Assembly (NCBI GenBank): GCA_965242805.1 | Contig: CBDETD010000002.1 | Coordinates: 4,092,001-4,156,000 of the forward strand | DNA: 64,000 bases | Origin: JANQEU01 sp965242805 | GTDB lineage: Bacteria; Bacteroidota; Bacteroidia; Cytophagales; Cyclobacteriaceae | Reading direction: 5' to 3' | Part shown: piece after piece, positions 43,892-52,797 of the stretch | Position numbering within the stretch: the first letter of the stretch is position 1 | Layout of the letters: each line of letters opens with the position of its first letter | Notes under the pieces: model-generated | Seen by the model: the letters and a program-made list of their open reading frames with translations, nothing else | Database searches by the model: none | Told to the model about the DNA's origin: nothing | Translations under genes and position numbers: made by a program

Positions 43892-45274
43892 CTATTGACT
43901 AAATTTCAACAGAAATTCGGTACCGGCATTAAGGACAGATTTTACGGAGATGCTGCCTTTATGATTTCTCATGATCTGTTTTGAAAGGCTGAGGCCAATA
44001 CCCGAACCATGTTTTTTAGTGGTGAAGAATGGAATAAATATCTTCTTGAGTGCTTCCTCCTCGATTCCAGGGCCATTATCTTCTATGGCCACAAATGCAC
44101 CATGGTTATTTTCACCTGGCCAGGCTTTGATCTTTAGTTTTTTCGCTTCCTTCTCCTCGTTGTCATCTGCGGCAAGTGCCTGAACAGCATTTTTGATTAG
44201 ATTGATCAGAACCTGCTCGATCTGTTCTTTGTCTACTGTGAACTTCAGATCTTTGGGGTCAACCTTGAGTTCAAGTTTAACACCGCTTTCTTCTATTTCA
44301 TTTTTAAGAAGAACCAGAATATGTTCAATTACCTCGCAGATCTGTACTTCTGCCAACTGTGGATGCTTGATCCTTGTCATGTTTCGGAAGTCACTGACGA
44401 ATTTGATCAAACTATCACTACGATTGTGAATGGTTTTTACTGCTAAATGGAAATCCTCTACCGTGTCACTTTCTATCTCCTTGATCTCTCCGTGGTCATT
44501 TTCAAGGAAATTGTCTAATTCCGTTTCCACCGTTGCTGCCAAAGACGAGATTGGTGTCACCGAATTCATGATCTCATGAGTTAATACTCGGATCAGATTC
44601 TGCCAGGCTTCCATTTCCTTCTCTTCCAGTTCGCTCTGGATATTTTGAAGCGAAATAAGCTTAAATTCTTTTCCTCTAAGTGACAATTCGATCGCATACA
44701 CGGCCAATTGAATATCGTCCTCTTCCTTTTCGATCTTGATCAGATCTCGGCCTCCTGTTCTGAGTTCGCTGATACTTTCAATAAGTTTTCTGCTAACAGA
44801 GGAGAGTTGGTTCACATTTTTCAATTGGCCAACATTCAACAACCTCCTTGCAGCGGCATTCATGATTTGGATCTCTCCTTCCTTATCAAAGGTGATAATC
44901 CCTATTCCAATATGTTGAACAATGGTTTTCAAGTATTGGTGCTGAGCTTCTTTGTCAGCTCGTATCTCTCTGAACTTCTTGATCACATCGTTGAACTGCT
45001 TGTAGAGTTCATCCATGCTACTCCCCGTCTTGTGTTGACTATAGGTATGTGAGAAATCTTCGTACTGAATGGTTTTCAAAAACCCGATGATCTCCCGGTT
45101 TGATCGATCAAGGTATCTGAAGAGATAGTAGATCTCTACCATGAGTACCATTGCCACGAGGATCTTGGTAAAGAGATAAGACTCCTCGTAAAAAAGATTG
45201 ACAAATATGAATGCCGTGGCGACCAGAAGAGCCACACGTAAAATAACCTGAAGTTGGAAGTTCTTAAAGACCAT
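43892..45274 (-). CDS. NtrB-like sensor histidine kinase with PAS domain
   Basis: A 460-residue kinase. Two transmembrane helices lie in the first ~55 residues, followed by a coiled linker and a PAS-like domain around residues 110-210 (IGIGIITFDKEGEIQIMNAA). The HisKA site is H233 in RVLTHEIMNSVTPIS, and the HATPase domain has an N box IQVLINLIKNAVQAL-like stretch, DNGPGIEEEALKKIFIPFFT and GSGIGLSLSKQIM. Such kinases pair with sigma-54 activators. Its gene begins inside the last 11 bases of the regulator gene at 45264, so the two form a pair. The signal is unknown. Confidence 0.92.
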   Translation of the reverse strand: MVFKNFQLQVILRVALLVATAFIFVNLFYEESYLFTKILVAMVLMVEIYYLFRYLDRSNREIIGFLKTIQYEDFSHTYSQHKTGSSMDELYKQFNDVIKKFREIRADKEAQHQYLKTIVQHIGIGIITFDKEGEIQIMNAAARRLLNVGQLKNVNQLSSVSRKLIESISELRTGGRDLIKIEKEEDDIQLAVYAIELSLRGKEFKLISLQNIQSELEEKEMEAWQNLIRVLTHEIMNSVTPISSLAATVETELDNFLENDHGEIKEIESDTVEDFHLAVKTIHNRSDSLIKFVSDFRNMTRIKHPQLAEVQICEVIEHILVLLKNEIEESGVKLELKVDPKDLKFTVDKEQIEQVLINLIKNAVQALAADDNEEKEAKKLKIKAWPGENNHGAFVAIEDNGPGIEEEALKKIFIPFFTTKKHGSGIGLSLSKQIMRNHKGSISVKSVLNAGTEFLLKFSQ

Positions 45275-46643
45275 ACTTCTCTAGTCGCCTGTACAACGAG
45301 GCACGTGTTAGACCAAGCTCCTTGGCTGTCTTGGAAATATTTCCGTTGTGCTTGTTTATTGCACGCTGGATTACATTTTTTTCGACATCATCCAGGTTAA
45401 ATGTGTCTTCCTCACCGCTTAATTGAGCTTCCGGTTTTTGTGAAAGGAAGAAAAAATCCTCCGGAGTGAGGGATTCATTGTCGCTCATAATGATTGCCCT
45501 TTCTATGGCATGTTGAAGCTCCCTAATGTTTCCCGGCCAGCTATATTTCTGGAGCTTCTTGACTGCATTGGTAGACAGATTATTTACCTTTTTTCGGTAT
45601 TTCTGACCGTAGCTCTTGATGAAATGCTCAGATAGTAATGGTATGTCCTCAATCCTTTCCCGTAAAGGAGGCAAATGAATTTCAACCGTATTGATCCTGT
45701 ACAACAGGTCCTGCCTGAATGTGCTGTCATTGACCATGTCATAAATTGGCATGTTGGTAGCGCAGATGAGGCGGATATCGATATCGATGGGTTTGTTGGT
45801 ACCGATCCTCGTTACCTGCCGCTGTTGAAGTATAGTAAGGAGCTTAGACTGCAAGGGCATTCCAAGGTTCCCAATTTCATCCAGGAAGAGTGTCCCTTTG
45901 TTAGCAATTTCAAACCTTCCGGCACGATCCTCTTTTGCATCGGTAAAGGATCCTTTCTTATGACCAAACAACTCACTTTCGAAAAGTGATTCTGTTATGG
46001 CACCCATGTCAACGGAAATGAATACGTTATCCTTTCTGGAAGACTTTTGATGAATTGCACGTGCTATCAGTTCCTTACCGGTTCCGTTCTCCCCAAGGAT
46101 CAGGATATTGGCATCAGTTCCGGCCACTTTATCAATTATATTGAAGACACTTTTGATTTTATCACTTTCCCCAATAATGTCCTTGAAGGCCTGATTGCTG
46201 TCTTCCTGAAGTTGCTTTTTGGTTTGCTTCAATTGAGACACTTCCTCGTAGGATTTTTTCAGTTTCGTGGCACTGGACAAAGTGGCGATCAGTTTTTCAT
46301 TCTGCCACGGTTTCAGCACGAAATCTGTTGCTCCGGCTTTAAGTGCTTTGACCGCCATTTCTACATCACCAAATGCAGTGATCAAAATGACAACAGCATG
46401 TGGATCCTTATCAAGGATCTGTTCCAGCCAATAAAATCCTTCTTTTCCACTTGTGATATCCTGGCTGAAATTCATATCCAGCAGTATCAAATCATAAGTG
46501 TCATTATTAAGGAGAAACGGGATCTTTTTCGGATTCTTCTCAATTAGAACCTCTTGTGAATGTTTTTTCAGCAGCATTTTAGCCGCCAACAGTACGTCCT
46601 CGTCGTCGTCGATTATAAGGATCTTCCCTAGTTCTTTTTCCAC
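45264..46643 (-). CDS. NtrC-family sigma-54-dependent response regulator
   Basis: A 459-residue regulator. The receiver domain has D56 as phosphoacceptor and IDDDED as acidic pocket. The AAA+ domain shows Walker A GENGTGKE and the sigma-54 contact loop HKKGSFTDAKEDRAG, where the canonical GAFTGA reads GSFTDA. Walker B is TLFLDEIG, and the arginine-finger region LLYRINTVEIHLPPLRERIE is present. A Fis-type helix-turn-helix lies at the C terminus (NGNISKTAKELGLTRASLYR). It should activate RpoN promoters when phosphorylated by the adjacent kinase. A sigma-54-like element precedes its own gene, suggesting autoregulation. Confidence 0.94.
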   Translation of the reverse strand: MEKELGKILIIDDDEDVLLAAKMLLKKHSQEVLIEKNPKKIPFLLNNDTYDLILLDMNFSQDITSGKEGFYWLEQILDKDPHAVVILITAFGDVEMAVKALKAGATDFVLKPWQNEKLIATLSSATKLKKSYEEVSQLKQTKKQLQEDSNQAFKDIIGESDKIKSVFNIIDKVAGTDANILILGENGTGKELIARAIHQKSSRKDNVFISVDMGAITESLFESELFGHKKGSFTDAKEDRAGRFEIANKGTLFLDEIGNLGMPLQSKLLTILQQRQVTRIGTNKPIDIDIRLICATNMPIYDMVNDSTFRQDLLYRINTVEIHLPPLRERIEDIPLLSEHFIKSYGQKYRKKVNNLSTNAVKKLQKYSWPGNIRELQHAIERAIIMSDNESLTPEDFFFLSQKPEAQLSGEEDTFNLDDVEKNVIQRAINKHNGNISKTAKELGLTRASLYRRLEKYGL

Positions 46644-46671
46644 CTGTCAATAATTATATTTTAATCTAAAT

Positions 46672-46688
46672 ACCAGAAATAGTGCCAA
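46672..46688 (-). promoter_or_regulatory. Sigma-54-like -24/-12 element before the NtrC-type regulator
   Basis: On the minus strand TTGGCACTATTTCTGGT has TTGGCAC at -24, then ten bases after GG, and TGG in place of TGC at -12. Transcription would start near 46,660, about 17 bases before the ATG at 46643. The -12 deviation lowers confidence. Confidence 0.4.
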
Positions 46689-46750
46689 TAACCAAGATTG
46701 GCTTTTGAGGTTCATATGGACCTTTCGGCCAAGTTAATCAATTAAGATTA

Positions 46751-46766
46751 TGTACGAAAGTGAACA
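46751..46766. promoter_or_regulatory. Candidate enhancer palindrome TGTACGAAAGTGAACA
   Basis: This 16-mer fits TG(C/T)(T/A)C-N6-GAACA, shared with 52696-52711. It lies about 65 bases upstream of the -24 element in the direction of transcription, a normal distance for an NtrC-type activator site. Confidence 0.4.
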
Positions 46767-46792
46767 ATATCTTGTTTTATTTAAGAAGTCTT

Positions 46793-48226
46793 TCAGGGAG
46801 TGACATCAAGGAAAGGAACACCTGCATCATACAGGATCTCAATTTTATTTTTCTGGAATTTGATCAGGTTTTGGAGGTATTTCCTTTGGGACTCGATATA
46901 CTTATCCTGCTGGATATTGAGCTTAAAAAGATCACTTTCTCCTGTTTCAAGATTTAATAATTCAGCTTCCAGAAGACGATTGTACCCTTGGGCCATTTCA
47001 AGATACTGTGTGGTAAGACTCTGGGTCATTTGGATTTCTGCAAATCGACTCAATATTGAATTCTTGATTTGGAGTTGTCGTTGGTAGGTCTCGAATTCGT
47101 TTGAGGCAATCTTTACATTGGTTTTCTGAAGTTTCCCTCGTTCCTTTCTGAGGAATATTGGGAAATACAGATCTACGCCTATCTTGTTATTATCATTGAA
47201 GGACAATTCATTCGATTGCCCCCAGGGATTCAAAGGTGCATCTATGAAAGAATAACTTAGATCGACCTGTGGTTTAAGGCTTTCAATATTCCATTTTCGC
47301 TCAATATTTAGTTGCCCCATTTTACCATCGAGTTTTCTGATCTCAGGATGATTTTCTTCTGCAAATAGCAGGAGCTCTTTCAGGTCTTCTTCAGAGGGTA
47401 CCTGACCAAAATCAGCCAACGTATCAGGAATTACATTTTCTCTCAACTCGAGGGGAATCTGGTCTTCACTCCATAGATGCAGGGATAGTTGAAGCTGAGA
47501 ATTGATATAATCAAATTTTGATTTCTCGAATTCCGCAAACCTTGTCTGAAATACAATCTTCGCCTGTACTGTATCAACCACAGAAGCCTCCCCTAAATCA
47601 AAATCGATCAAGATCCTATTGAAAAGTTCCTGGGCGATACCAACACTTTGAGAAAGTAATTGTAATTCTTGGTATGCCAGAAACCATGCCCAATAGTCCT
47701 TTACAGCCGTCAAAAGGGTTTTGTTAATGATCTTGATCCTTTCAGCTTCGTTGAGTTGAGTGAAAAATTTGGCCTGTTGCAAAGTCGACCGTCTTTCATC
47801 GATGAAAAGTCCCCGTCCAAGAGGAACCGATACACCTGCGTTCACCTGATAGAAATTGTTTTCTTCCGGAATGCTGTTTTGCTCATCTACAAACAATCCA
47901 GTATTTCGATCCACGGAGATCTTCGGGTCAACGGCTATCCATGTTGGAATTTTTAATGTTGTGTTGAAAAGGTTGTAATATTCTTTCTCCTTAAAATTTT
48001 TGACATTCCATGAAGAGGAAATTATAGGATCGAAAGATCCTCTGGCCATTCTTATCTCTGCATTTGCCAAATCTCTCTGCAATTCAGCCTGCTGAATGAC
48101 AGGATGGTTCCCGATTACAAGACCCAGAAAGGAAGGAATGTCCAACACGGAAATAGTAGAGTCCTGCTGTCCGCTGGAAACCAATCCGTATGCAAGGAGA
48201 AACAAGAATATCAAGGTCCTTCTCAT
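46793..48226 (-). CDS. TolC-family outer-membrane efflux protein
   Basis: A 477-residue protein with signal peptide MRRTLIFLFLLAYGLVSSGQ and the two-fold helical repeat of TolC-like channels. The first repeat includes NHPVIQQAELQRDLANAEIR, and the second ENHPEIRKLDGKMGQLNIER. It is the last gene of the tetR-ABC-HlyD-TolC operon and overlaps the HlyD gene by ATGA. It would form the outer-membrane duct of a type-I-like exporter. Cargo is unknown. Confidence 0.9.
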   Translation of the reverse strand: MRRTLIFLFLLAYGLVSSGQQDSTISVLDIPSFLGLVIGNHPVIQQAELQRDLANAEIRMARGSFDPIISSSWNVKNFKEKEYYNLFNTTLKIPTWIAVDPKISVDRNTGLFVDEQNSIPEENNFYQVNAGVSVPLGRGLFIDERRSTLQQAKFFTQLNEAERIKIINKTLLTAVKDYWAWFLAYQELQLLSQSVGIAQELFNRILIDFDLGEASVVDTVQAKIVFQTRFAEFEKSKFDYINSQLQLSLHLWSEDQIPLELRENVIPDTLADFGQVPSEEDLKELLLFAEENHPEIRKLDGKMGQLNIERKWNIESLKPQVDLSYSFIDAPLNPWGQSNELSFNDNNKIGVDLYFPIFLRKERGKLQKTNVKIASNEFETYQRQLQIKNSILSRFAEIQMTQSLTTQYLEMAQGYNRLLEAELLNLETGESDLFKLNIQQDKYIESQRKYLQNLIKFQKNKIEILYDAGVPFLDVTP

Positions 48227-49575
48227 TTCGACTCTTTCTTGTCACCGTCCTCAGGAGCACCGTAAAGACTTGGAGGGAAACCATTCAGTTGTCGCCATAT
48301 TTCATACCATACCGCGACATTATCAAGCATGACCCATCCCTTGATCCCCGACCCTAATCTCAACTGCTCTGGCCATGGGTCATCCTCAGGATCAGGCACC
48401 ACAAGGATACGAAACCTACCATCACCGTTATTAACCCTGTCTATCACTTTGACCAACCCACCGAATGTTCCAACCGATACACTAGGCCAGCCCGAGAATT
48501 GCAATGCAGGCCAACCATCAAATTGGATCCTTACTTTACGATCTTGTGCGATGAGAGGTACATCCATAGCTCTTACATAGATCTCTACCGCGAGGTCCGG
48601 ATTCTGCGGCATAATGGTAGCAATGGCTTCACCTTCTTTTATAGTTTCTCCGATCCCGGCTTTAAGTGCTTTCACCAGGAACCCACCTTGTGGAGCAATT
48701 ACCTGGTACTGTTGTCTCCGTATTTCAATATTACTATACTCATTTTTTAGTTTGGCAATGTTTGCCTGAGTATCATTGATCTCCGAAAGAGTCGCTTGAA
48801 GCTCGGAAGTAGCTTTGCTGATCTTTTCAGCATAATCTGCTTGTATGGCAGATAAGTCGGTTCTATATATTGCCAGGTCAGCCTGGCTCTGAAGGTATTT
48901 GTTCTCCGCAGAAACAATTTTGGCCTGACTTGCATTAAACTTGGATTCGATTTCCTGGTACTTGGTAAGGGTTATATTGCCTGATTCGTACCTGGTCTTA
49001 TTCCTCGCAAAAATATTCTTCGAGTTATCAAACTGAACTTTCTCCGTTTCAAAACCTACACTGTCGCTCTGAACTTTCAAATGGGCCTGTCTCAACTTAT
49101 TTCGGGCTTGCTGCATTTTGGCCGATAGCGACTCTTTAAGTGCCTCTATTTGATTTTTGTACGCTTCCCTTTTCAATTCCTTCGCCAATAAGCTTGATTC
49201 CTTTGCATTGATCTGCTCACTTAATCGGTCCAGGACATTAGGATCAAAATATTTGTCCTTTACTTCTGAAAGACTTAGTAATGTATCTCCTGCTTCGACG
49301 TATTGACCTTCAAGGACATGCCATTTCTTAATCCTTCCTGGAATAGCTGATTCTACCGTTTGAGGTCTGTTTGCAGGATTGAGGGCGGTCAACGTACCTG
49401 TCCCACGAATGTTTTGCTGCCAGGGTAGAAATAGTGAGATCAGTACAAGGGTAAACATCACCAGCAACACCCTGGCTAAATAGATACCCAGGTGAGGCGT
49501 TCGAAGTGTCTTCAGTGAATAAAGCTGAAGATCCGCTAATTCGTCATCTACTTTTTTATTGGATATGTTCAGCAT
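48223..49575 (-). CDS. HlyD-family membrane-fusion protein
   Basis: A 450-residue adaptor with a single transmembrane helix near residues 32-50. A biotinyl-lipoyl-like half appears in ALNPANRPQTVESAIPGRIK and GQYVEAGDTLLSLSEV. A long coiled-coil hairpin covers roughly residues 120-290, and the second lipoyl half begins YQVIAPQGGFLVKALKAGIG. The C-terminal beta-barrel part contains VEIYVRAMDVPLIAQDRKVR. It links the inner-membrane ABC protein encoded immediately upstream to the TolC protein downstream. Gene order and overlaps strongly suggest one transport complex. Confidence 0.92.
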   Translation of the reverse strand: MLNISNKKVDDELADLQLYSLKTLRTPHLGIYLARVLLVMFTLVLISLFLPWQQNIRGTGTLTALNPANRPQTVESAIPGRIKKWHVLEGQYVEAGDTLLSLSEVKDKYFDPNVLDRLSEQINAKESSLLAKELKREAYKNQIEALKESLSAKMQQARNKLRQAHLKVQSDSVGFETEKVQFDNSKNIFARNKTRYESGNITLTKYQEIESKFNASQAKIVSAENKYLQSQADLAIYRTDLSAIQADYAEKISKATSELQATLSEINDTQANIAKLKNEYSNIEIRRQQYQVIAPQGGFLVKALKAGIGETIKEGEAIATIMPQNPDLAVEIYVRAMDVPLIAQDRKVRIQFDGWPALQFSGWPSVSVGTFGGLVKVIDRVNNGDGRFRILVVPDPEDDPWPEQLRLGSGIKGWVMLDNVAVWYEIWRQLNGFPPSLYGAPEDGDKKESK

Positions 49576-49576
49576 T

Positions 49577-51772
49577 TCAGTTGATATTTTTAACTACTTC
49601 CTCGTTTTTGAAAACCTCTTCAATAGGCCCTTCAGCAAGGATCTCTCCGTCCTGTAAGTAAATGACGCGGTCACAGGCTGCCATGATCAACGGATCATTG
49701 GAAACAACGATCAGTGTCCAAAATTTAGAACCATCTGTGAGCAATTGAATAAGTCTCAGTGTTTCATTTTTTGGAAAGCTATTGAAAAAGTCATTGAGGA
49801 TCAGAAGGTTTGGTGTTTTGGCAATACACCTTGACAGAATTAGCTTCTGAACAAATGTTTCAGAAAATCCTTTACCACTACTCAGAATAGGTGTGTTTAA
49901 ACCCAATGGCAATTGATTGATCTCATCATGCAGTCCAACTGCCTTGATCGCATCTATGGCCGTCTGCTCATTAGCCAGAGGTTTACCAACAAGGATATTC
50001 TCTATCAAGGTCCCTTCGAAAATATCATCTGAGGAAACATTTTTCCCAATATGATCTCTTAAATGTGTTCGATCCAGATCTCGAAGAGAATAATCATTAT
50101 AGGTAACACTGCCTTGGAAATCCACATACATCCCTGATATCACGTTTGTTAATGTGGTTTTTCCGGAACCTCCTACGCCGGAGATGCAAATTCTTTCTCC
50201 TTTTTTGATATTTAGATTTATGTTCCTTATTGTGTCGTAAGCGGATTCCGGATATTTATAGGACAGATCCTTGAGATCTACCTCGAATCCTTCCGTCTTT
50301 TGACCGTTGTTGAATGGGATATCAATACCTCCCGTTTTTTCAAGTGGAAGGTCTGTAACATGGGATATCTTGTCCACGGCTGTTAACATATCGTATACGA
50401 CATCCATATACGATATTATTTTTTCAACCGAGTTCAGGATCAATATTATGATCACTTCCGAGGCAACGAACTGCCCAAGTGTAATCTGTCGATCTATAAC
50501 GAGTATGGTACCAATGATCAGCAGTCCTGCGGTGACGACAGCTTTGAAAAGTAGCACATAAGAATATTGTGAGACCAATACCCTGAAATGTCTTCGTCTA
50601 TTCTTTAAGTAGTTATTGACGAAGTAATCAGTCTTCCTTATGGGAAGGTCAGTACTACCAGACAATTTAAAACTGAATAATGCCCTAGCTAATTCTTCTA
50701 ACCAATAAACCGCTTTGTATTTATATTTCGACTCTACAATGGAAGACTCCAACCCTTTGGGCCCTGTGGTAGCGAAGATCAAAAACAAGATCCCTACCAA
50801 CGCCATTCCGAAGAAAACGAAAAAGGGGTGGTAAAATGACAATAACAACAACCCAAAAAGTATCTGGATAAGTCCTGTTGACAGGTCAATAAGAAGTTTC
50901 GGTAGTCCTTTTTGAATAGTGAGTACATCAAAGAAACGATTCATTAATTCAGGAAAGTGAATATTTTGAATAGCTTCCATCTTGATCCTTGGGACCCTAA
51001 AGGCAAACTCGAATGCTGCTTTGGTAAATACTCTTCGTTGAATGTATTCTACGATTGTGATCTGCATTACCTGCAAAACCCCAGCTCCCAATACTCCAAT
51101 AATGATAATTCCAATAAGTACGTAAATGGAACTGAAAAACACTCCACCAGATATCAATTCGATGGCTGCTTGGATTCCTAAAGGAAGGATCAGGCTTGAA
51201 ATACCAATAATAAGTGCGTAGGTATAGATATAAAATATATCTTTTTTATCAGCAGATAATAACTTGATAAGTCTTTTTACCGGTGTCATTACCACATCTT
51301 CATCTTCCTGATGCACATCTTTGCTTACCAGGCTCTCATAGGCAAATACTGATAAGAAAATGACCTCATTTTTATCATTTTGAATGATAATATCATCAGT
51401 TAGTTTCGAGTAGTCTATTACCTGCTTTGTGTAATCATTGAGTATGGTGATCTCTTTTCCAAACTTCCTGTTGGTGTCAATTATTGATGGGAAAATTTCA
51501 TCATCATCACCACGAAGAAATAGGATCATCGGAGAATCGAACTGCTCCACGAACATTTCGAATCGTTCCTTGTCAATCTCTTTTTTGAGAATGACTATTC
51601 CCGTGTCATTGGCAATTTGAGTGAGGTCTTTTATAAATTCTTGTAAGTCTTCCTCACCATAGGTTCTCAAAAGCCTATCTACGGATTCCAATGAGCTACT
51701 CTCCAAATCAATTTTTAGGAGTTGTGCGATCTCATGGAGGATGTTGAGTATATGTTTGTTATTAAGATTCAC
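49577..51772 (-). CDS. ABC exporter (fused permease-ATPase) with degenerate nucleotide-binding domain
   Basis: A 731-residue half-transporter. The N-terminal ~150 residues form a soluble domain without a catalytic cysteine (compatible with a C39-like, non-peptidase domain). About six transmembrane helices span residues 180-460, and the ATPase domain starts near 495. Walker A GVGGSGKTT (532-540) is intact. The Q-loop position is Ser580, the LSGGQ signature reads SSGKG (631-635), Walker B ends LLILND with N660 and D661 where D and E are expected, and the switch histidine position is N692. At least four catalytic positions deviate, so ATP hydrolysis may be weak or absent. It sits between tetR (four-base overlap) and hlyD, in a type-I-secretion-like operon. 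Confidence 0.9.
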   Translation of the reverse strand: MNLNNKHILNILHEIAQLLKIDLESSSLESVDRLLRTYGEEDLQEFIKDLTQIANDTGIVILKKEIDKERFEMFVEQFDSPMILFLRGDDDEIFPSIIDTNRKFGKEITILNDYTKQVIDYSKLTDDIIIQNDKNEVIFLSVFAYESLVSKDVHQEDEDVVMTPVKRLIKLLSADKKDIFYIYTYALIIGISSLILPLGIQAAIELISGGVFFSSIYVLIGIIIIGVLGAGVLQVMQITIVEYIQRRVFTKAAFEFAFRVPRIKMEAIQNIHFPELMNRFFDVLTIQKGLPKLLIDLSTGLIQILFGLLLLSFYHPFFVFFGMALVGILFLIFATTGPKGLESSIVESKYKYKAVYWLEELARALFSFKLSGSTDLPIRKTDYFVNNYLKNRRRHFRVLVSQYSYVLLFKAVVTAGLLIIGTILVIDRQITLGQFVASEVIIILILNSVEKIISYMDVVYDMLTAVDKISHVTDLPLEKTGGIDIPFNNGQKTEGFEVDLKDLSYKYPESAYDTIRNINLNIKKGERICISGVGGSGKTTLTNVISGMYVDFQGSVTYNDYSLRDLDRTHLRDHIGKNVSSDDIFEGTLIENILVGKPLANEQTAIDAIKAVGLHDEINQLPLGLNTPILSSGKGFSETFVQKLILSRCIAKTPNLLILNDFFNSFPKNETLRLIQLLTDGSKFWTLIVVSNDPLIMAACDRVIYLQDGEILAEGPIEEVFKNEEVVKNIN

Positions 51773-52446
51773 TTCGGTTGTATGGTTTGGAATACAAGAT
51801 CTTTTAGGAAATCAAAATTGTGTTCGAATGGTTCGTTGTCCTTTTTCAGATTAGTTAAACTCGGTAGATGCTGAGCAAAAAAGATCTGTTGATTGGATGC
51901 TTCCAAAACCGTGCTGATCAACGAATGAGGATTAGGAAAATCGGGATTTATTTCCAAAACAATGCTCGCAATATTCCCACATAAGGATTTGTATCCTCTG
52001 AATATACCTTCCTTATTTACTTCATCCACTTCCTTGATAAGATAAGTTTTATCAGATTCAGCAATTACTATTCGCTGAAGAGCCGATTCATCTACCTCGG
52101 GAAAATTTGGATCCCTTCCTTTTTGTTCTGTTAAGATTTTCAATGCAACTGACAAGCGATCGTAGGGATCAGGCACATTGTGAGTTTCGAATACAATACG
52201 ATACTCCAACCAATTCCAATACCAGCTAATCAGATAAACCAGCAATCGATGTTTATTGTCGAAATAACGATATATTGAGGCTTCCGTAGAATCGATTTCC
52301 TTGGAAAGTTTTTTGAACGTAAATGCCTCAAAACCAAGTATATCAATCAACCGTATCCCTTCATTGATGATCTTTCTTCCCAGTTCCGTGGATTGAGGAT
52401 CCTTGGTATATAGATTTTCATTGAGTTTAAGTTGTAAGATTGTCAT
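51769..52446 (-). CDS. TetR-family regulator of the exporter operon
   Basis: A 225-residue protein. The TetR DNA-binding domain spans about residues 20-68: LGRKIINEGIRLIDILGFEA is followed by FTFKKLSKEIDSTEASIYRY and FDNKHRLLVYLI. The C-terminal ligand-binding domain is divergent. It is the first gene of a four-gene operon and is coupled by ATGA to the ABC gene, so it probably controls its own exporter. A 13-base palindrome directly beside its -7 box is a good operator candidate. The inducer is unknown. Confidence 0.9.
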   Translation of the reverse strand: MTILQLKLNENLYTKDPQSTELGRKIINEGIRLIDILGFEAFTFKKLSKEIDSTEASIYRYFDNKHRLLVYLISWYWNWLEYRIVFETHNVPDPYDRLSVALKILTEQKGRDPNFPEVDESALQRIVIAESDKTYLIKEVDEVNKEGIFRGYKSLCGNIASIVLEINPDFPNPHSLISTVLEASNQQIFFAQHLPSLTNLKKDNEPFEHNFDFLKDLVFQTIQPK

Positions 52447-52477
52447 TTATAACTTCGTTAATACATATTCTGAGTAT

Positions 52478-52485
52478 CAAATATA
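52478..52485 (-). promoter_or_regulatory. -7 promoter box TATATTTG of the tetR operon
   Basis: On the minus strand TATATTTG matches TAnnTTTG exactly, 31 bases before the tetR ATG. It abuts the operator-like palindrome on its upstream side. Confidence 0.5.
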
Positions 52486-52498
52486 ATAGTAATACTAT
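52486..52498. promoter_or_regulatory. Palindromic operator candidate ATAGTAATACTAT
   Basis: A perfect 13-base palindrome immediately upstream of the tetR -7 box, so a bound dimer would block RNA polymerase. It is the best self-repression site for the adjacent TetR protein. Confidence 0.45.
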
Positions 52499-52574
52499 CA
52501 AAACGTTTAATTTCACAATTGGTTTTGAAAGTTGGTTAATTAATTTTCGAAATTTGTGAAAGGAATATTTGTAC

Positions 52575-52694
52575 GAATCCTTAAAGAATCATTATATTCG
52601 TGGGAGTTGTTGTGGATTAAGAATTTTAATTAGTCCTTTTATTTTGAGTTTTTGACCTTTGGGTTCAGGCCTTCATTGACCTGAACCTTTTTTT
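52575..52694 (+). ncRNA. Candidate small RNA or attenuated leader ending in a strong terminator
   Basis: The terminator at 52662-52694 reads on the plus strand, but the only gene before it runs the other way. Something non-coding must therefore be transcribed into it: either a stand-alone small RNA or a leader for the operon starting at 52850. The 5' end is not defined; 52575 is a guess. Confidence 0.35.
52662..52694 (+). terminator. Intrinsic terminator, GGTTCAGG / CCTGAACC plus seven T
   Basis: A perfect eight-base-pair stem (52662-52669 with 52680-52687), a ten-base loop and an uninterrupted T7 tract. It lies 155 bases upstream of the adaptor start codon. Confidence 0.8.
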
Positions 52695-52712
52695 GTGCTC
52701 GATTTCGAACAC
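52695..52712. promoter_or_regulatory. Palindrome GTGCTCGATTTCGAACAC, candidate activator site
   Basis: A near-perfect 18-base palindrome (TGCTC-N6-GAACA core) directly after the terminator and about 86 bases upstream of the sigma-54-like element. Its core matches the site at 46751-46766 before the NtrC-type regulator. Confidence 0.45.
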
Positions 52713-52797
52713 TTATTTGTATCATTTTGTACAAGTAACTACTCCGACTAAATCCTTGTTTTTTATAACTCTCTGAAAAACAGATAGATACAGATAA

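Noticed and set aside
46684..46702. GCCAAT...ATTGGC hairpin as a terminator for the tolC operon
   Set aside because: The stem is only six base pairs with no T-tract on the minus strand, and it overlaps the sigma-54-like element.
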